63,519 bases of DNA from Armatimonadota bacterium. Its GTDB lineage: Bacteria > Armatimonadota > UBA10988. The stretch's first letter is position 1, and each line of letters begins with the position of its first letter. Positions 26,810 through 36,900 of the stretch are shown here, one piece after another. The translations under genes were made by a program, and so were the position numbers. Location: the NCBI GenBank assembly GCA_016235455.1, contig JACRKZ010000049.1:1-63519 (forward strand). The letters are read 5' to 3'. Under the pieces are notes generated by a model that saw nothing but the letters and a program-made list of their open reading frames with translations, searched no databases and had not been told where the DNA came from.

Positions 26810-27760
26810 ATGCGCATGCTGCTGATGATAGTGCTGGCCAGCCTGTTGCCGGCGGTGGTCGACGCAGGACCGTCGCCCGACCTCGGCGCGCACTGCATGG
26901 CGGCACTGCTGGCCAAGCAGGCCGGCCGGCCCGACGCCGCCGTCAGCGAACTGCACGCCGCGCTGGATATCGACCCGAACTACCTCGAAGCCCACTGGAT
27001 CCTGGCCTGGGTGCTCCACGACCGCGGCCAGAAGAGCGCCGCCATCGCCGAGTTCGCCCAGGTGGCCCGCATCGATGACGGTGGCACCTATGGCCGTGAC
27101 GCGCAGAAGACCATCGACCGCCTCACCGCGCCGCCACCACCGCCGCCACCACCGGCCGCCGGGCGAGCGCTCGTGGCGCTGACCTTCGACGATGGACCCG
27201 ATCCCAACCTGACGCCCAAGCTGCTTGACCTGCTCCGTGCGCGCGGGGTCAAGGCCACCTTCTTCATGCTCGGCCCGCTGGTCAAGCGTTACCCGGCCAT
27301 CGTGAAGCGCATCGCCGACGAAGGGCACGAGGTAGCCGTCCACGCCTGGGACCACCGACTACTCACCGGCATGAGCGCGGCAGGCGTGCGGTCGCAGATG
27401 GACCGCACCCGAGACGCCATTGCGGCCGCCTGCGGCGTCACGCCGCGGGTCATGCGCCCGCCCTACGGCGGGCACAACGCCATGGTGCGCAACACCGTGG
27501 GCATGCCGGTCATCCTGTGGGATGTGGACCCCAACGACTGGCGAGACCGCAACAGCGGCACCGTGCGCCGACGCATCGCCAACGGTATGCGTCCCGGCTC
27601 GATCGTGCTGATGCACGACATCCACGCCACCACGGTAGCCGCCGTGCCGGGCATTCTGGACGATGCGGCCGCCAAGGGCTTGACGCCGGTCACGGTTTCT
27701 GACTTGATTGGCGGAGCCAAGGCCGGCTCGGTGTGGACGCGGGTCAAACCCCGGGACTAG
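26810..27760 (+). CDS. Exported polysaccharide deacetylase with TPR-like N-terminus
   Basis: A 316-residue protein. A signal peptide (about 1-19) is followed by a short TPR-like helical region (about 25-105, with DPNYLEAHWILAWVLHDRG), a run of eight prolines, and a NodB domain (about 118-310). The NodB motifs are TFDDGPD (catalytic Asp and metal Asp), HAWDH (metal His residues), RPPYGGHN, WDVDPNDW and IVLMHDIH, so the carbohydrate esterase 4 active site looks complete. Such enzymes remove N-acetyl groups from peptidoglycan, chitin or exopolysaccharide. The substrate is not readable. It lies 15 bases after the hybrid kinase and 31 before the GH2 gene, so a shared transcript is likely. The TPR segment suggests a partner protein. 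Confidence 0.9.
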   Translation: MRMLLMIVLASLLPAVVDAGPSPDLGAHCMAALLAKQAGRPDAAVSELHAALDIDPNYLEAHWILAWVLHDRGQKSAAIAEFAQVARIDDGGTYGRDAQKTIDRLTAPPPPPPPPAAGRALVALTFDDGPDPNLTPKLLDLLRARGVKATFFMLGPLVKRYPAIVKRIADEGHEVAVHAWDHRLLTGMSAAGVRSQMDRTRDAIAAACGVTPRVMRPPYGGHNAMVRNTVGMPVILWDVDPNDWRDRNSGTVRRRIANGMRPGSIVLMHDIHATTVAAVPGILDDAAAKGLTPVTVSDLIGGAKAGSVWTRVKPRD

Positions 27761-27791
27761 CCACGCCGCCGGCGCCGCTCGGAGGCCCGCC

Positions 27792-30700
27792 ATGCGTTGG
27801 ATCGCGCCGTCGTGTCTGCTGCTGTGTGTCGTCTGTTCGGCCCAGGAGCCGCTGGCCGGTCTGCACCGCATCGCGGTCGACGACTGCGGCCGCGAAGGCG
27901 CCCAGCCACGACTGGTCACGGGCGGCAACTGGACCTACCCCGCCGAGGCCGTGCCCGTCGCCAAGGTGCCCGCGGCCGATCCGCTGCGCACCGTGGCCTT
28001 CGGCAGCAGCGTGGTCTACCGCTATCAGGGCCTCAAGGCGGGCGCGACGTACAAACTCCGCCTGAGCTTCCTGTCCGACAGCGCCGAACGCCGCGTGCGC
28101 GTGCGGCTCGACGGCCAGGCGATCATCGCCGATCTGGCGCTGCCCCAGGCCGAGCCGATACAGCGCGTTATCTACGTGCCCACGACCAGCGTCGCGGCGG
28201 GTGTGTGCGAGCTGTCCATCGACCATCTGGCCGGCCCGAACGCGGTCATCAGCCTTATCGAGCTGTTCTCCAGCGATGCCGAGCGCCTGCGCAGCCTGAC
28301 CGTGCGGGCCGCGGGCGACCTGGCCGGCACGATCAGCGGGCACGTGGTTGACGCCGAGCAGGCGCCGGCCGCCAACGTCGCCGTGAGCCTCACGCAGCCC
28401 GCTGGCGACCAGAAGCTGACTGCGACAACCGGCGCCGACGGTGCCTTCCGCATCGCGGTTCCGGCCACGTGGCGCGGCGGCGGCGATGACGCACTGACGG
28501 TCACCGCCAAGGCCGCCGGCATCACCGGCACGACCACCGTGGCCCGCTGCGAGGTGGCGCCGCCGCGCCTGACGCCGTTGCCCGTCGCGCCGGCCGCCGT
28601 GTCGCTCGATGGCACCTGGAAGCTGACCACCGCCGCCGGCGAGCTGCCCATCGAGGTGCCCGGCGAATGGGTCATGCAAGGCGCCAAGGTCGCGCCGAAC
28701 GAGACGGTCACCTACCAGCGCAGCCTGTCCGTGCCGGCCGCGTGGACCGGCCAGCGGGTCAAGCTGCGCTTCGACGCGGTCTACAGCCAGGCCGAAGTAC
28801 TTCTCGACGGCAAGGCGGTCGGCGGCCATCTGGGCGGGTTCACACCGTTCGAGATCGACATCACCGACCAAACCACGCCGGCCAGCACGCACGACCTGCG
28901 CGTACGGGTCACCAGCGAGAGCGTGGCCGACCGGCTGGCGAGCGGCTCGCAGTATGCGGCGCACCCACTGGGCGGCATCAGCCGCAGCGTACGGCTCTGC
29001 GCGGTGCCCGCGGCGCATCTGGCCCGGCTCCATGCCACCACCACCTTCTCGGCCAACTGGCGCGACGCCACGGTGCATGTGGCCTGGACCGTGGTCAACG
29101 AAGGCCCGGCCGCCGCCGCGAGCAGCCTGGCGTTGGGCCTCAGCGGCCCCGACGGCAAGCCGGCCGCCACGGGCACGGCCAAGGTGCCGGCGCTGGCCGC
29201 GGGCGCCGAGGCGGCGGGCTCCGCCGAGCTGACCGTGACCAACGCCCAGACCTGGGACCCGGAGCATCCGCGGCGCTACCGCCTGTCCGCCAGGCTGGCC
29301 GACAACCCGCCGGTCGAGCGGCTGATCGGCCTCAAGCAGGTGCAGGTGCGTGGCAACCAGGTGTTCTGCAACAACCGGCCCATCAAGCTGCACGGAGTCT
29401 GTCGCCACGAAGTGCACCCGCGCTATGGTCGCGCGCTGCGTGATGGCCTCTGGCACCGCGACGCCGAGCTGTTCAAGGCGGCCAACATCAACTTCGTGCG
29501 CACCAGCCACTACCCGCCGGCCGAGGCCTTCCTCGACGCCTGCGACGAGGTTGGCATCTTCGTCGAGGACGAAGCACCGTTCTGCTGGGCGGCCAACGAT
29601 CCCGCCAACCGTGCGGTGACCGTCCGCCAGGCGCTGGAGATGGTCGAGCGCGACCTGAGCCATCCCAGCGTGCTGCACTGGTCGGTGGCCAATGAGACGC
29701 AGTGGGGCGCCAACTTCGATGCTTCCGCGCAGGCAGTGGCCCGACTGGACCCGAGCCGGCCGCGCATCTTCTCTTATGGCGACCTGGACATCGCTTCCTG
29801 GCACTATCCCGGCCCCAACGGCCCGGCCAACGCCGCCAAGTCGGCCAAGCCGGTGCTGTTCGACGAGTACTGCCACCTGAACTGCTACAACCGCCGCGAA
29901 CTCGACGCCGACCCTGGCCTGCGCGACGAGTGGGGGCTGGCCCTGGCCGCCAAATACGACAAGATGTGGGCCACGCAAGCCTGCCTGGGCGGGTCCATCT
30001 GGGCCGGTATCGACGACATCTTCCGGCTGCCCGACGGCAAGGAGGTCGGCTATGGCTCGTGGGGGCCGGTGGACGGCTGGCGGCGACCCAAGCCGGAGTA
30101 CTACCATGTGCGCAAGGCCTACTCGCCGATCCGCGTGCTCGACCTGAAGCAGCCGCTCCACCAGCCCGGCCAGCCGGTGGTACTGCGGGTGGAGAACCGG
30201 TTCGACTTCACCGACCTGAACGACGTGACCTGCACCTGGCGGGCCGGTGCCGCCGAGGGTCAGGCCAAGTTGGAAGGCGCGCCGCATCAGGTAGGCAAGC
30301 TGACACTCGCTCTGCCCGCTGGCTTTGCGCGCGGCACTGTCGACCTGCGTTTTGGCACTGCCAATCAGGAGGACATCGACGCCGAGACCATCGACTTCGG
30401 CGGCCCCGTGGCGACCGAGACGGCGGCCAAGGCGGCCGCGCCGGTGACCTACAGCGAGACGCCCGAGCAGCTCGTGGTGACCGATGGCCGGGCGCGGTGG
30501 ACCGTGAGCCGCGCCACGGGACAACTGGGCGCTACCGTCGACAACCGGCCCGTGCTGGCGGGCGGCCCCAGCCTGATGATGCTGCCGCTCGCGCCGCAGC
30601 AGGGCGGCACCACGCACGGCACGGCTTTCCAGCCTTGGAACGACCTGTGCACCAACTGGAAGCTGGTCCGGCTCGACGGCAAGCTGGACGGCGATGCCGC

Positions 30701-31274
30701 GGAGGTCACCATCGCCGGCTCGTACAGCGAGGCCGAGGTGATCTGGTCGCTGCGCTTCGCGAGTGGCCGGTCGCTCAGCCTCAAGTACCGACTGACGGCC
30801 AAAGCCGCGACCAACCCACGGCAGATCGGGCCGGTGTTCGACGTGGTGCGCACCTGCGACACGCTGACCTGGGACCGTGTCGGGCAGTGGTCCAGCTACC
30901 CGGCAACTCACCTGGGTCGGCTGCGCGGGACGGCCCGACCCGAGCCCCCGCTCGGCCCCAGGTCGGCGCTCGGCGGGCCAACCTGGCCATGGGAGCTCGA
31001 TCCCTCGCCGCTGGGCTGCAACGACTTCCGCGCCTCGCGCCGCGGTGTGACCACCGTCAGTCTGACCGACCGCACCGGGCTTGGCTGGCAGGTGCGCCCA
31101 CTCGGCGGCACCGCGCGCGCCTGGGTCGATGGTGAACGGTTGCGCCTGCTGGCCGCCACGGTCGACTGCGGCACCAGCGAGGGTTTCGTGGCCTCGCTGT
31201 TCGGCGCCATGCGGCATCCGCTCAAGCCTGGTGACGTTGTCGAAGGAGAGATTCTGTGCGGGCTGGTAGAATGA
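27792..31274 (+). CDS. Secreted GH2-family glycosidase with N-terminal accessory domains
   Basis: A 1160-residue exported enzyme. After the signal peptide (about 1-17) there is a malectin- or CBM-like domain (about 25-165). A carboxypeptidase-regulatory-like fold follows (about 175-245; LAGTISGHVVDAEQAPAANV). Then come the GH2 sugar-binding sandwich, the immunoglobulin-like domain and the TIM barrel, which starts at KLHGVCRHEVHPRYGRAL. The acid/base Glu is about 635 in WSVANETQWG and the nucleophile Glu about 692 in LFDEYCHLN. A long C-terminal region (about 820-1160) resembles the beta domains of large beta-galactosidases. Activity could be beta-galactosidase, glucuronidase or mannosidase; the sequence alone does not decide. 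GGAGGCCCGCC precedes the ATG. It sits in the plus-strand run from the hybrid kinase to the aminotransferase. Confidence 0.88.
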   Translation: MRWIAPSCLLLCVVCSAQEPLAGLHRIAVDDCGREGAQPRLVTGGNWTYPAEAVPVAKVPAADPLRTVAFGSSVVYRYQGLKAGATYKLRLSFLSDSAERRVRVRLDGQAIIADLALPQAEPIQRVIYVPTTSVAAGVCELSIDHLAGPNAVISLIELFSSDAERLRSLTVRAAGDLAGTISGHVVDAEQAPAANVAVSLTQPAGDQKLTATTGADGAFRIAVPATWRGGGDDALTVTAKAAGITGTTTVARCEVAPPRLTPLPVAPAAVSLDGTWKLTTAAGELPIEVPGEWVMQGAKVAPNETVTYQRSLSVPAAWTGQRVKLRFDAVYSQAEVLLDGKAVGGHLGGFTPFEIDITDQTTPASTHDLRVRVTSESVADRLASGSQYAAHPLGGISRSVRLCAVPAAHLARLHATTTFSANWRDATVHVAWTVVNEGPAAAASSLALGLSGPDGKPAATGTAKVPALAAGAEAAGSAELTVTNAQTWDPEHPRRYRLSARLADNPPVERLIGLKQVQVRGNQVFCNNRPIKLHGVCRHEVHPRYGRALRDGLWHRDAELFKAANINFVRTSHYPPAEAFLDACDEVGIFVEDEAPFCWAANDPANRAVTVRQALEMVERDLSHPSVLHWSVANETQWGANFDASAQAVARLDPSRPRIFSYGDLDIASWHYPGPNGPANAAKSAKPVLFDEYCHLNCYNRRELDADPGLRDEWGLALAAKYDKMWATQACLGGSIWAGIDDIFRLPDGKEVGYGSWGPVDGWRRPKPEYYHVRKAYSPIRVLDLKQPLHQPGQPVVLRVENRFDFTDLNDVTCTWRAGAAEGQAKLEGAPHQVGKLTLALPAGFARGTVDLRFGTANQEDIDAETIDFGGPVATETAAKAAAPVTYSETPEQLVVTDGRARWTVSRATGQLGATVDNRPVLAGGPSLMMLPLAPQQGGTTHGTAFQPWNDLCTNWKLVRLDGKLDGDAAEVTIAGSYSEAEVIWSLRFASGRSLSLKYRLTAKAATNPRQIGPVFDVVRTCDTLTWDRVGQWSSYPATHLGRLRGTARPEPPLGPRSALGGPTWPWELDPSPLGCNDFRASRRGVTTVSLTDRTGLGWQVRPLGGTARAWVDGERLRLLAATVDCGTSEGFVASLFGAMRHPLKPGDVVEGEILCGLVE

Positions 31275-31290
31275 CGGCCTGAGGCAACCG

Positions 31291-32580
31291 ATGGATTCTG
31301 TGCAAACGGCCTACGCGTTCTCTGACGTCGGCGCGAAGTTCACGCGCCATAGCGGCATCCTCGAGCTGATGGACGACCTCGGCCGGGCCATGACCATCCA
31401 TCCCGACATGCTCATGCTCGGCGGTGGCAACCCCGCCGCGGTGCCGCAGATGCAGGCGCTGTGGCGCGAGCAGATGAACCGCCTCATGGCCGATGGCGAT
31501 GCCTTCGACCGGCTGCTGGCCAACTACAATCCGCCCCAGGGCAACCCACATTTCGTCGCCGCGTTCGCCGCGATGTTGCAGCGCGAACTGGGCTGGCCGG
31601 TTGGCCCCGAGCACGTTGTGGTCACCAGTGGCGAGCAGTCGGGCCTGTTCTTCCTGTTCAACCTGCTCGCCGGCCGGGTCGACGGCCGACCGGCACGCCG
31701 CATCTTGCTGCCCATGGCGCCTGAGTACATCGGCTACGCCGACCAGGGACTGAGCGAGGACATGTTCGTCACGCTGCGGCCGACCATCTCGTGGCCACAT
31801 GGCGAAGAGGCGCACATCTTCAAGTACCACCTCGACCTGGACGCCGTGGCCGACCGCCTGGCCCAAGGCGACATCGCCGCGGTGGCCATCTCGCGGCCGT
31901 GCAACCCGACGGGCAACGTGCTGGACCACGACGAACTCATCGCCCTGACCGAGCTGACCGAACGCTTCGGCGTGCTGCTCATCGTCGACGGCGCCTACGG
32001 CGTGCCATTCCCCGGCATCGTCTTCGGCGAGGCGGAGCCGCACTGGGCGCCGCATGTGGTGCATACCTTCAGCCTGAGCAAGCTGGGGCTGCCGGGCACG
32101 CGCACGGGCATCATCGTCGGGCCGCCCGAGATCACCGCCGCGTTGGGCTCGATGGTGGCCATCGTCGGCCTGGCCAACAGCAACCTGGGCCAGCAGCTGG
32201 TGCTGCCGCTGGTAGAGTCGGGCGAACTGCTGACCTGCGGGCCGAAGGTGCTGCGCCCGTTCTACGCCGCGCGCAGCCTGGCCGCGCAAAACGCGGTGCG
32301 CGAGTTTGTCGGCGAGCGTATCGACCAGTGGGCCATGCATGAGAGCCAGGGCGCGTTCTTCCTATGGCTCTGGCTGCGCGGACTGCCCATCACCACGCGC
32401 GACCTCTACCAGCGGCTCAAGGAGCGTGGCGTGCTGGTGGTGCCAGGCGAGTACTTCTTCTACGGGCTGGCAGAGCCCTGGGCCCATCAGCACGAATGCC
32501 TCCGCGTCAGCTTCGCGCAAGCGCCCGAAGTGGTTCGCGAAGGCATTCGGCTGTTGGGAGAGGAGCTGAGTTGCGCGTAA
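31291..32580 (+). CDS. avtA: Valine-pyruvate aminotransferase (AvtA-like)
   Basis: A 429-residue pyridoxal phosphate enzyme of aminotransferase class I. Resemblance to AvtA is strong throughout: KFTRHSGILELMDDLG at the N-terminus, MLGGGNPAAVPQMQ, NYNPPQGNP, PEYIGYADQGLSEDMFV, SRPCNPTGNV, DGAYGVPFPGI, and the PLP lysine at about 264 in FSLSKLGLPGTR. The late segment GAFFLWLWLRGLPITTRDLY also matches. The enzyme exchanges amino groups between valine or alanine and their keto acids. The ATG at 31291 lies 16 bases after the GH2 stop. The stop codon abuts the stop of the convergent pseudopilin with no spacer. Confidence 0.92.
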   Translation: MDSVQTAYAFSDVGAKFTRHSGILELMDDLGRAMTIHPDMLMLGGGNPAAVPQMQALWREQMNRLMADGDAFDRLLANYNPPQGNPHFVAAFAAMLQRELGWPVGPEHVVVTSGEQSGLFFLFNLLAGRVDGRPARRILLPMAPEYIGYADQGLSEDMFVTLRPTISWPHGEEAHIFKYHLDLDAVADRLAQGDIAAVAISRPCNPTGNVLDHDELIALTELTERFGVLLIVDGAYGVPFPGIVFGEAEPHWAPHVVHTFSLSKLGLPGTRTGIIVGPPEITAALGSMVAIVGLANSNLGQQLVLPLVESGELLTCGPKVLRPFYAARSLAAQNAVREFVGERIDQWAMHESQGAFFLWLWLRGLPITTRDLYQRLKERGVLVVPGEYFFYGLAEPWAHQHECLRVSFAQAPEVVREGIRLLGEELSCA

Positions 32581-33249
32581 TCAGGGCTCGAAATGGTAGT
32601 CGCCATTCGGGTTCGGATAGACGATGTACTCGGGTCGCACCCACTTGGCATGGCCGTCGCAGAAGGCCACGTTGCTGCCGCCCAGATGCCGGCCCGAGGC
32701 GATGTTGCCCGGCGGGACCAGGTAGGCGTCGTCCGTGGTGCCTTGCACGCCCGTGCTCTCCTCAAGGATGAGGAAAGTGCCCGCGGGTGCCTTGATCTTG
32801 GTGATCTTGCGCCCTTGGTGGTAGCCCTGGATGCCCGGGTTGTTCTGGCTCAGCATCGCGTTCATGGCGTAGCTGTTGCCCTGCTTCGACTGGTCAATCG
32901 GGCAGACGAAGACCTGCGCGTTCTTCAGGTAGTCGTTCAGGCTGCCCAAGGACGGGTTGAAATCGCCGGGGTTGCCGTTCGGGTAGGCGCGGTACCACAT
33001 CCAGCCGCCGGTCTGCAGGTTGCCCGCGGCGTTGTCCCACATGGAGGGCAGGCGCCCGTCCCAGTCCTGCACATACATGGCCACGCTGTTGCCCACCTGC
33101 TTGAGGTTGCTGAGGCAACTCGCGCCCTGCGCCTTGACCCGCGCCTTGGCGAAGACCGGGAACAAAATGGCGGCCAGAATCGCGATGATCGCGATCACCA
33201 CCAGCAACTCGATCAGTGTGAAACCGCGACGCCGTGTGTGCGTGTGCAT
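32581..33249 (-). CDS. DUF1559-like type II prepilin (pseudopilin)
   Basis: A 222-residue pseudopilin: a basic leader (MHTHTRRR), the cleavage and methylation segment [33 protein letters not shown], the [10 protein letters not shown] segment, and the C-terminal CDGHAKW motif typical of this family. The second of two in-frame ATGs (33247-33249) is chosen because GGAG lies six bases upstream of it. The first, at 33261, would add META and has a poorer site. It is a close paralogue of the broken gene immediately upstream on the same strand, and more distantly of the pseudopilin near 21 kb. The stop abuts the aminotransferase stop. Confidence 0.85.
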   Translation of the reverse strand: MHTHTRRRGFTLIELLVVIAIIAILAAILFPVFAKARVKAQGASCLSNLKQVGNSVAMYVQDWDGRLPSMWDNAAGNLQTGGWMWYRAYPNGNPGDFNPSLGSLNDYLKNAQVFVCPIDQSKQGNSYAMNAMLSQNNPGIQGYHQGRKITKIKAPAGTFLILEESTGVQGTTDDAYLVPPGNIASGRHLGGSNVAFCDGHAKWVRPEYIVYPNPNGDYHFEP

Positions 33250-33340
33250 GGCCGTCTCCATCCCCTGATAAGCCTATGCCCGTCATCAACACAAATGAAA
33301 CAGCAACGGAGTCTTAGTTGCGCAACAATCGGCATACTGC

Positions 33341-33875
33341 TCAACGTTCGTAGCGAAAATGGCCTTCGGGGTCGGGGTAGCGCACCGCGTCCCAGCGCAG
33401 CCACTTGGCGTGGCCGTCGCAGAACGTGTAGTTGCCGCCGTCGATATGCCGGCCCGTGCCCACATCGCCGCCCAGCGGGTACTGGTAGCCGTCGTTGGTC
33501 GAGCCATGGTCGTATGGGACACTCGTAGATGCCGGCCGACTTCACGTACGGGTAGAGACTGCCATAGTCGGGCCGGAAGTCACCTTCGCGGCCGTTGGGG
33601 AAGCTGCGGTACCAGACCCAGCCGCCATAGCGCAGGTTGCCATCGGCGTGGGCCCACATGGCCGGCGGGTGCTGGTCGTAGTCGGAGGCATACATCAGCG
33701 CCGCCGTGCCAAGCTGCTTCATGTTGCTCAGGCAGCTGATTGAGTCGGCCTTCTCGCGCGCCTTGTGCAGCACGGGGAAGACAATCGCCGCCAGGATCGC
33801 GATGATCGCGATGACGATGAGCAACTCGACGATGGTGAAGGCAGCACTGCGCCTGGTCAAGGCCGGACCTCGCAT
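33341..33875 (-). pseudogene. Pseudopilin broken by an out-of-frame internal deletion
   Basis: The N-terminal two thirds read as a normal pseudopilin from the ATG at 33875 ([38 protein letters not shown]). At about 33514-33521 the frame changes. The next frame continues as YDHGSTNDGYQYPLGG, then the family's CDGHAKW end and a stop at 33341-33343. Compared with the intact paralogue next door, about 45-50 codons between the ECP and the STND segments are missing and the joint is out of frame. The undisturbed frame runs on for about 100 unrelated residues. The lesion is a deletion rather than a simple sequencing indel, although a compensating assembly error cannot be excluded. Confidence 0.8.
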
Positions 33876-33911
33876 GGAGGGGAGTGTACCCAGTCGTGGC
33901 GGCGGGGAACC

Positions 33912-36900
33912 CTACCCGATTGTCATCTTCGGCAACATAACTGTCTGTGTGGTGCTCGGGTCGTAGGTGGCCTCGACGACGACCGGCGGCGGCGTGATCT
34001 CGGCGGCATCGGCGCGGGCGCGCAGTCGCACGCTGACCTCGGCCACCTGGTTGGGCGCCAGCGTGCCGATGGCCAGGCGCACGGCGTCGCCGTCGCGCGA
34101 GGCCAGCGCCTGCGCCGGCGCAAATCCGGCGGGTATGGGCAGCATCGCCGTCACGGCGGGCACGGCCTGATTGCCGGTGTTGCGCACGCGCAGCGTGGCC
34201 GTCACCTCGCCGCCGGGCGCTACCCGGTTGGCACTCCACGAGGCGGACACACCGAACCCGCTGGGCTGGGGCTCGGGCGCGACGGGGTTGTAGGCCAGCC
34301 GATAGGACCAAGCCGGTCTGCCGCGGCCACTGAAGCTGATCACCAGCGGCTGCGCGCCCGGCGCTGGCGAGGCCAACGTCACCACGCTGTTGGCGCCGGA
34401 GTCCGGATCGAGCGAGCCGCCGCCGACCTTGGCGCCGGCCAGCGTCACGGTCACCGCGCCGCGCGCCGCGCCCGGCGCGGGATCGACCGCGACCAGCGCC
34501 CGAACCGCGGCCACGGTGGCGCGCACCGAACCCCATGTGCCGTCCGGCTGCTGGCGGTGGCGCAGCCAGTCGGCGCCGCTGCGAGCGACAGCTGGGGCCA
34601 TGCGCGCGGCGGTGAGCGCCTGCACCACGAGCGCCGTGGTCTCCACGGCGGCGCCGCGACCCGTGGCTCCCGTGGCCACCGGCTGCGGGCCAGGATACCA
34701 ACTGGCGCCCTCGGGCCGGTCATCGCGCAGATTGACCAGCTTGCCCAGAATGGGTCGCGCTGCCTCGGCCCGGTCCAGCGCCTGCAACGCCTGCGCGGCG
34801 GCCACCAGCGTGTAGGCGTCGCCGGCGCCGGCCACACGTTCGGTGAGCTGGCTGGCCGCGGCGGCGACGCGCTCGGCCTGCGTACCCTCCAACCCGGCTA
34901 AGGAGGTTATGACCAGAGCCGCCGTGCGCAGCCCGCTGTCGGGCTGATCGAGCCCCAGCGCAGGGCCTTCGGCCAGCCACAAGCCCGATCCCGTCTGCTG
35001 CTTGGAGCCCAGCCAGTGCCGCGTGCGCAGCAGCAACGCGGGGTCGACGTCGGTGTAGTTGCCCACCTCGCGCAGCGCCACCAGCACCCGCGCAGTGAGC
35101 AGCTTGGACGGCGGCAGGCCGGCCGACGGCGCGAACCCACCCGTGGCCAGGCCCTTGCCGTCGTGTGCCTCGAAGGTCAGCAATCGCTGCGCCGCGCGTT
35201 GCGCATCGGGCAGCAGCCGGTCGCGTTGCGCGTCACTGGTCGCACCGCCCCCGCGCGCCAGCGACAGGCGCAAGGCGGCCGCCTCGGCTTGCGCGGCGGC
35301 CTCGTCCGCGGTGAACGCCGGGCGACGCACGGCGCGGCTGAGCGCTTGGTCCAGCGGCGCCCGCGGGTCGGCCCAGACCTGCAGGTCGAGCCGCCGGCCG
35401 GCTGCCGCGGCGGGCACATCCAGGGTCACTGTCTGCCTGTCGTCGAGAGTGCCCGTACGGCAGCGCTGTACGCGCGGGCCGCTGGGCACGACGTCGACCG
35501 CGCAGTCCTGTTCCGCGGTCAGGTCCGCGCTCTGGGCACGCACCCGCAGCTTGGCGCGTCCGGCCTCCACGGCCACCACCGGTACATTGAGCCGGAGCCG
35601 GCCGCCACGTGGCAGCAACACCCGCTGCGTCGGCGCGCTGGCCAGGTCGAGCCCGTTTTCCGCACTGGCGGTCAGCACCGCCGGCACCGCCAGATCCAGT
35701 GGGTTGGCGATGGTCACCGGCACGCTCAGGCGGTCGCCTTGGCACACCTGATCGGGCATATCCACCGACACCGCCAGGCGGGCCGGCGCCGGCAGCAGGC
35801 TCTCGGTGATCGCCGCTTGACCATCGGCGGCCAGCGCCTCGGCACGCACCTGCCACAGCCCCGAATGCGCGGGCCAACGCCACAGCGATTGGCCGCTGCT
35901 GTCGATATTGAGCAGCGAGCCGGGTCCTACCCCACTGGGCAGCCAGCGCTCCGTGCTGGCCGCGGCATCGACCGTGTCGAGTGGCGGCGGTGGGTCTAGC
36001 CGCGGATACCAGTTCGGCGCCGGTGCCACCGCGGACTCGGCCAGCCCGCGCGCCTGATTGCCCGCCAACCGCAGCCCGCCGGCCACGGCGCCCGCCACGA
36101 GCAGCGCGATGGCCAGCAGGCCATAGCCCGCCCAGGCACCTCGCCGATGCACCTGCGGCACCCGGCCCCAGCGGTGGCGCTCGGCGTGTGGCACGTACTC
36201 ATAGGGGTCGCGGTAAGTCTGGACCAGCCACAGCAGCGCGATCAGCAGCACCAGTGCGCCCACACCCGTGGCCACCCACGGGGCGCGTTTGAAGTAGGCC
36301 GTCTGCCGGCCCAACGCGCGAGCCTGGGCCTCATGGTAGCTGTTGGCTGCGGCCAGCGGCGCGTCGGGCGCCATCGGCTCACGCCACGCCGGCGGCCGGG
36401 ACACGCCGGTCGAGGCCACCATGGCGGCAACGCCCTTGGGGCTGGCGAAGAGCAGCAACTGGGCGGGCTTGGGCCGACCCTCGCCATCTTCGCAACGCAC
36501 GGAGACGCTGCTGTCATCGGCATCGCGTCGCGCCACCGAGATTCGCAGGTCGGACTGCGACGGCACATCGACGCGCGCGAAGCCCGTGCGCCAGCCACTA
36601 CGCGTGCCCGGCGCGTAGGCGCGCAGCAGCAACCGGCCGGCGACGCCGCGCGGCACCTCCATGACCAGCCCGCCGCTGCCGCGAGTCAGGCTCAGGCTGC
36701 GCGCCGAGATGCTGCGCCCGTCGGCCAGCAGATCGAGGTAGGCTGGCCCGGTCATCGATTCGGTGGCGCGTACCGTCACATAGACCGAGCGCGAGTCACC
36801 CACCGCGGCGGTCTGCACGGCCAGCGCGGCGCGTCCGTCGGCGGCGGTGAGCGCGAACTCCTGGTCGTAGCGGCGCCCCTCGGTCTCGGCGCGCAGTTGC

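Noticed and set aside
27744..31217. An 1157-codon minus-strand open frame
   Set aside because: Shadow of the GH2 gene, whose catalytic motifs and signal peptide lie on the plus strand.
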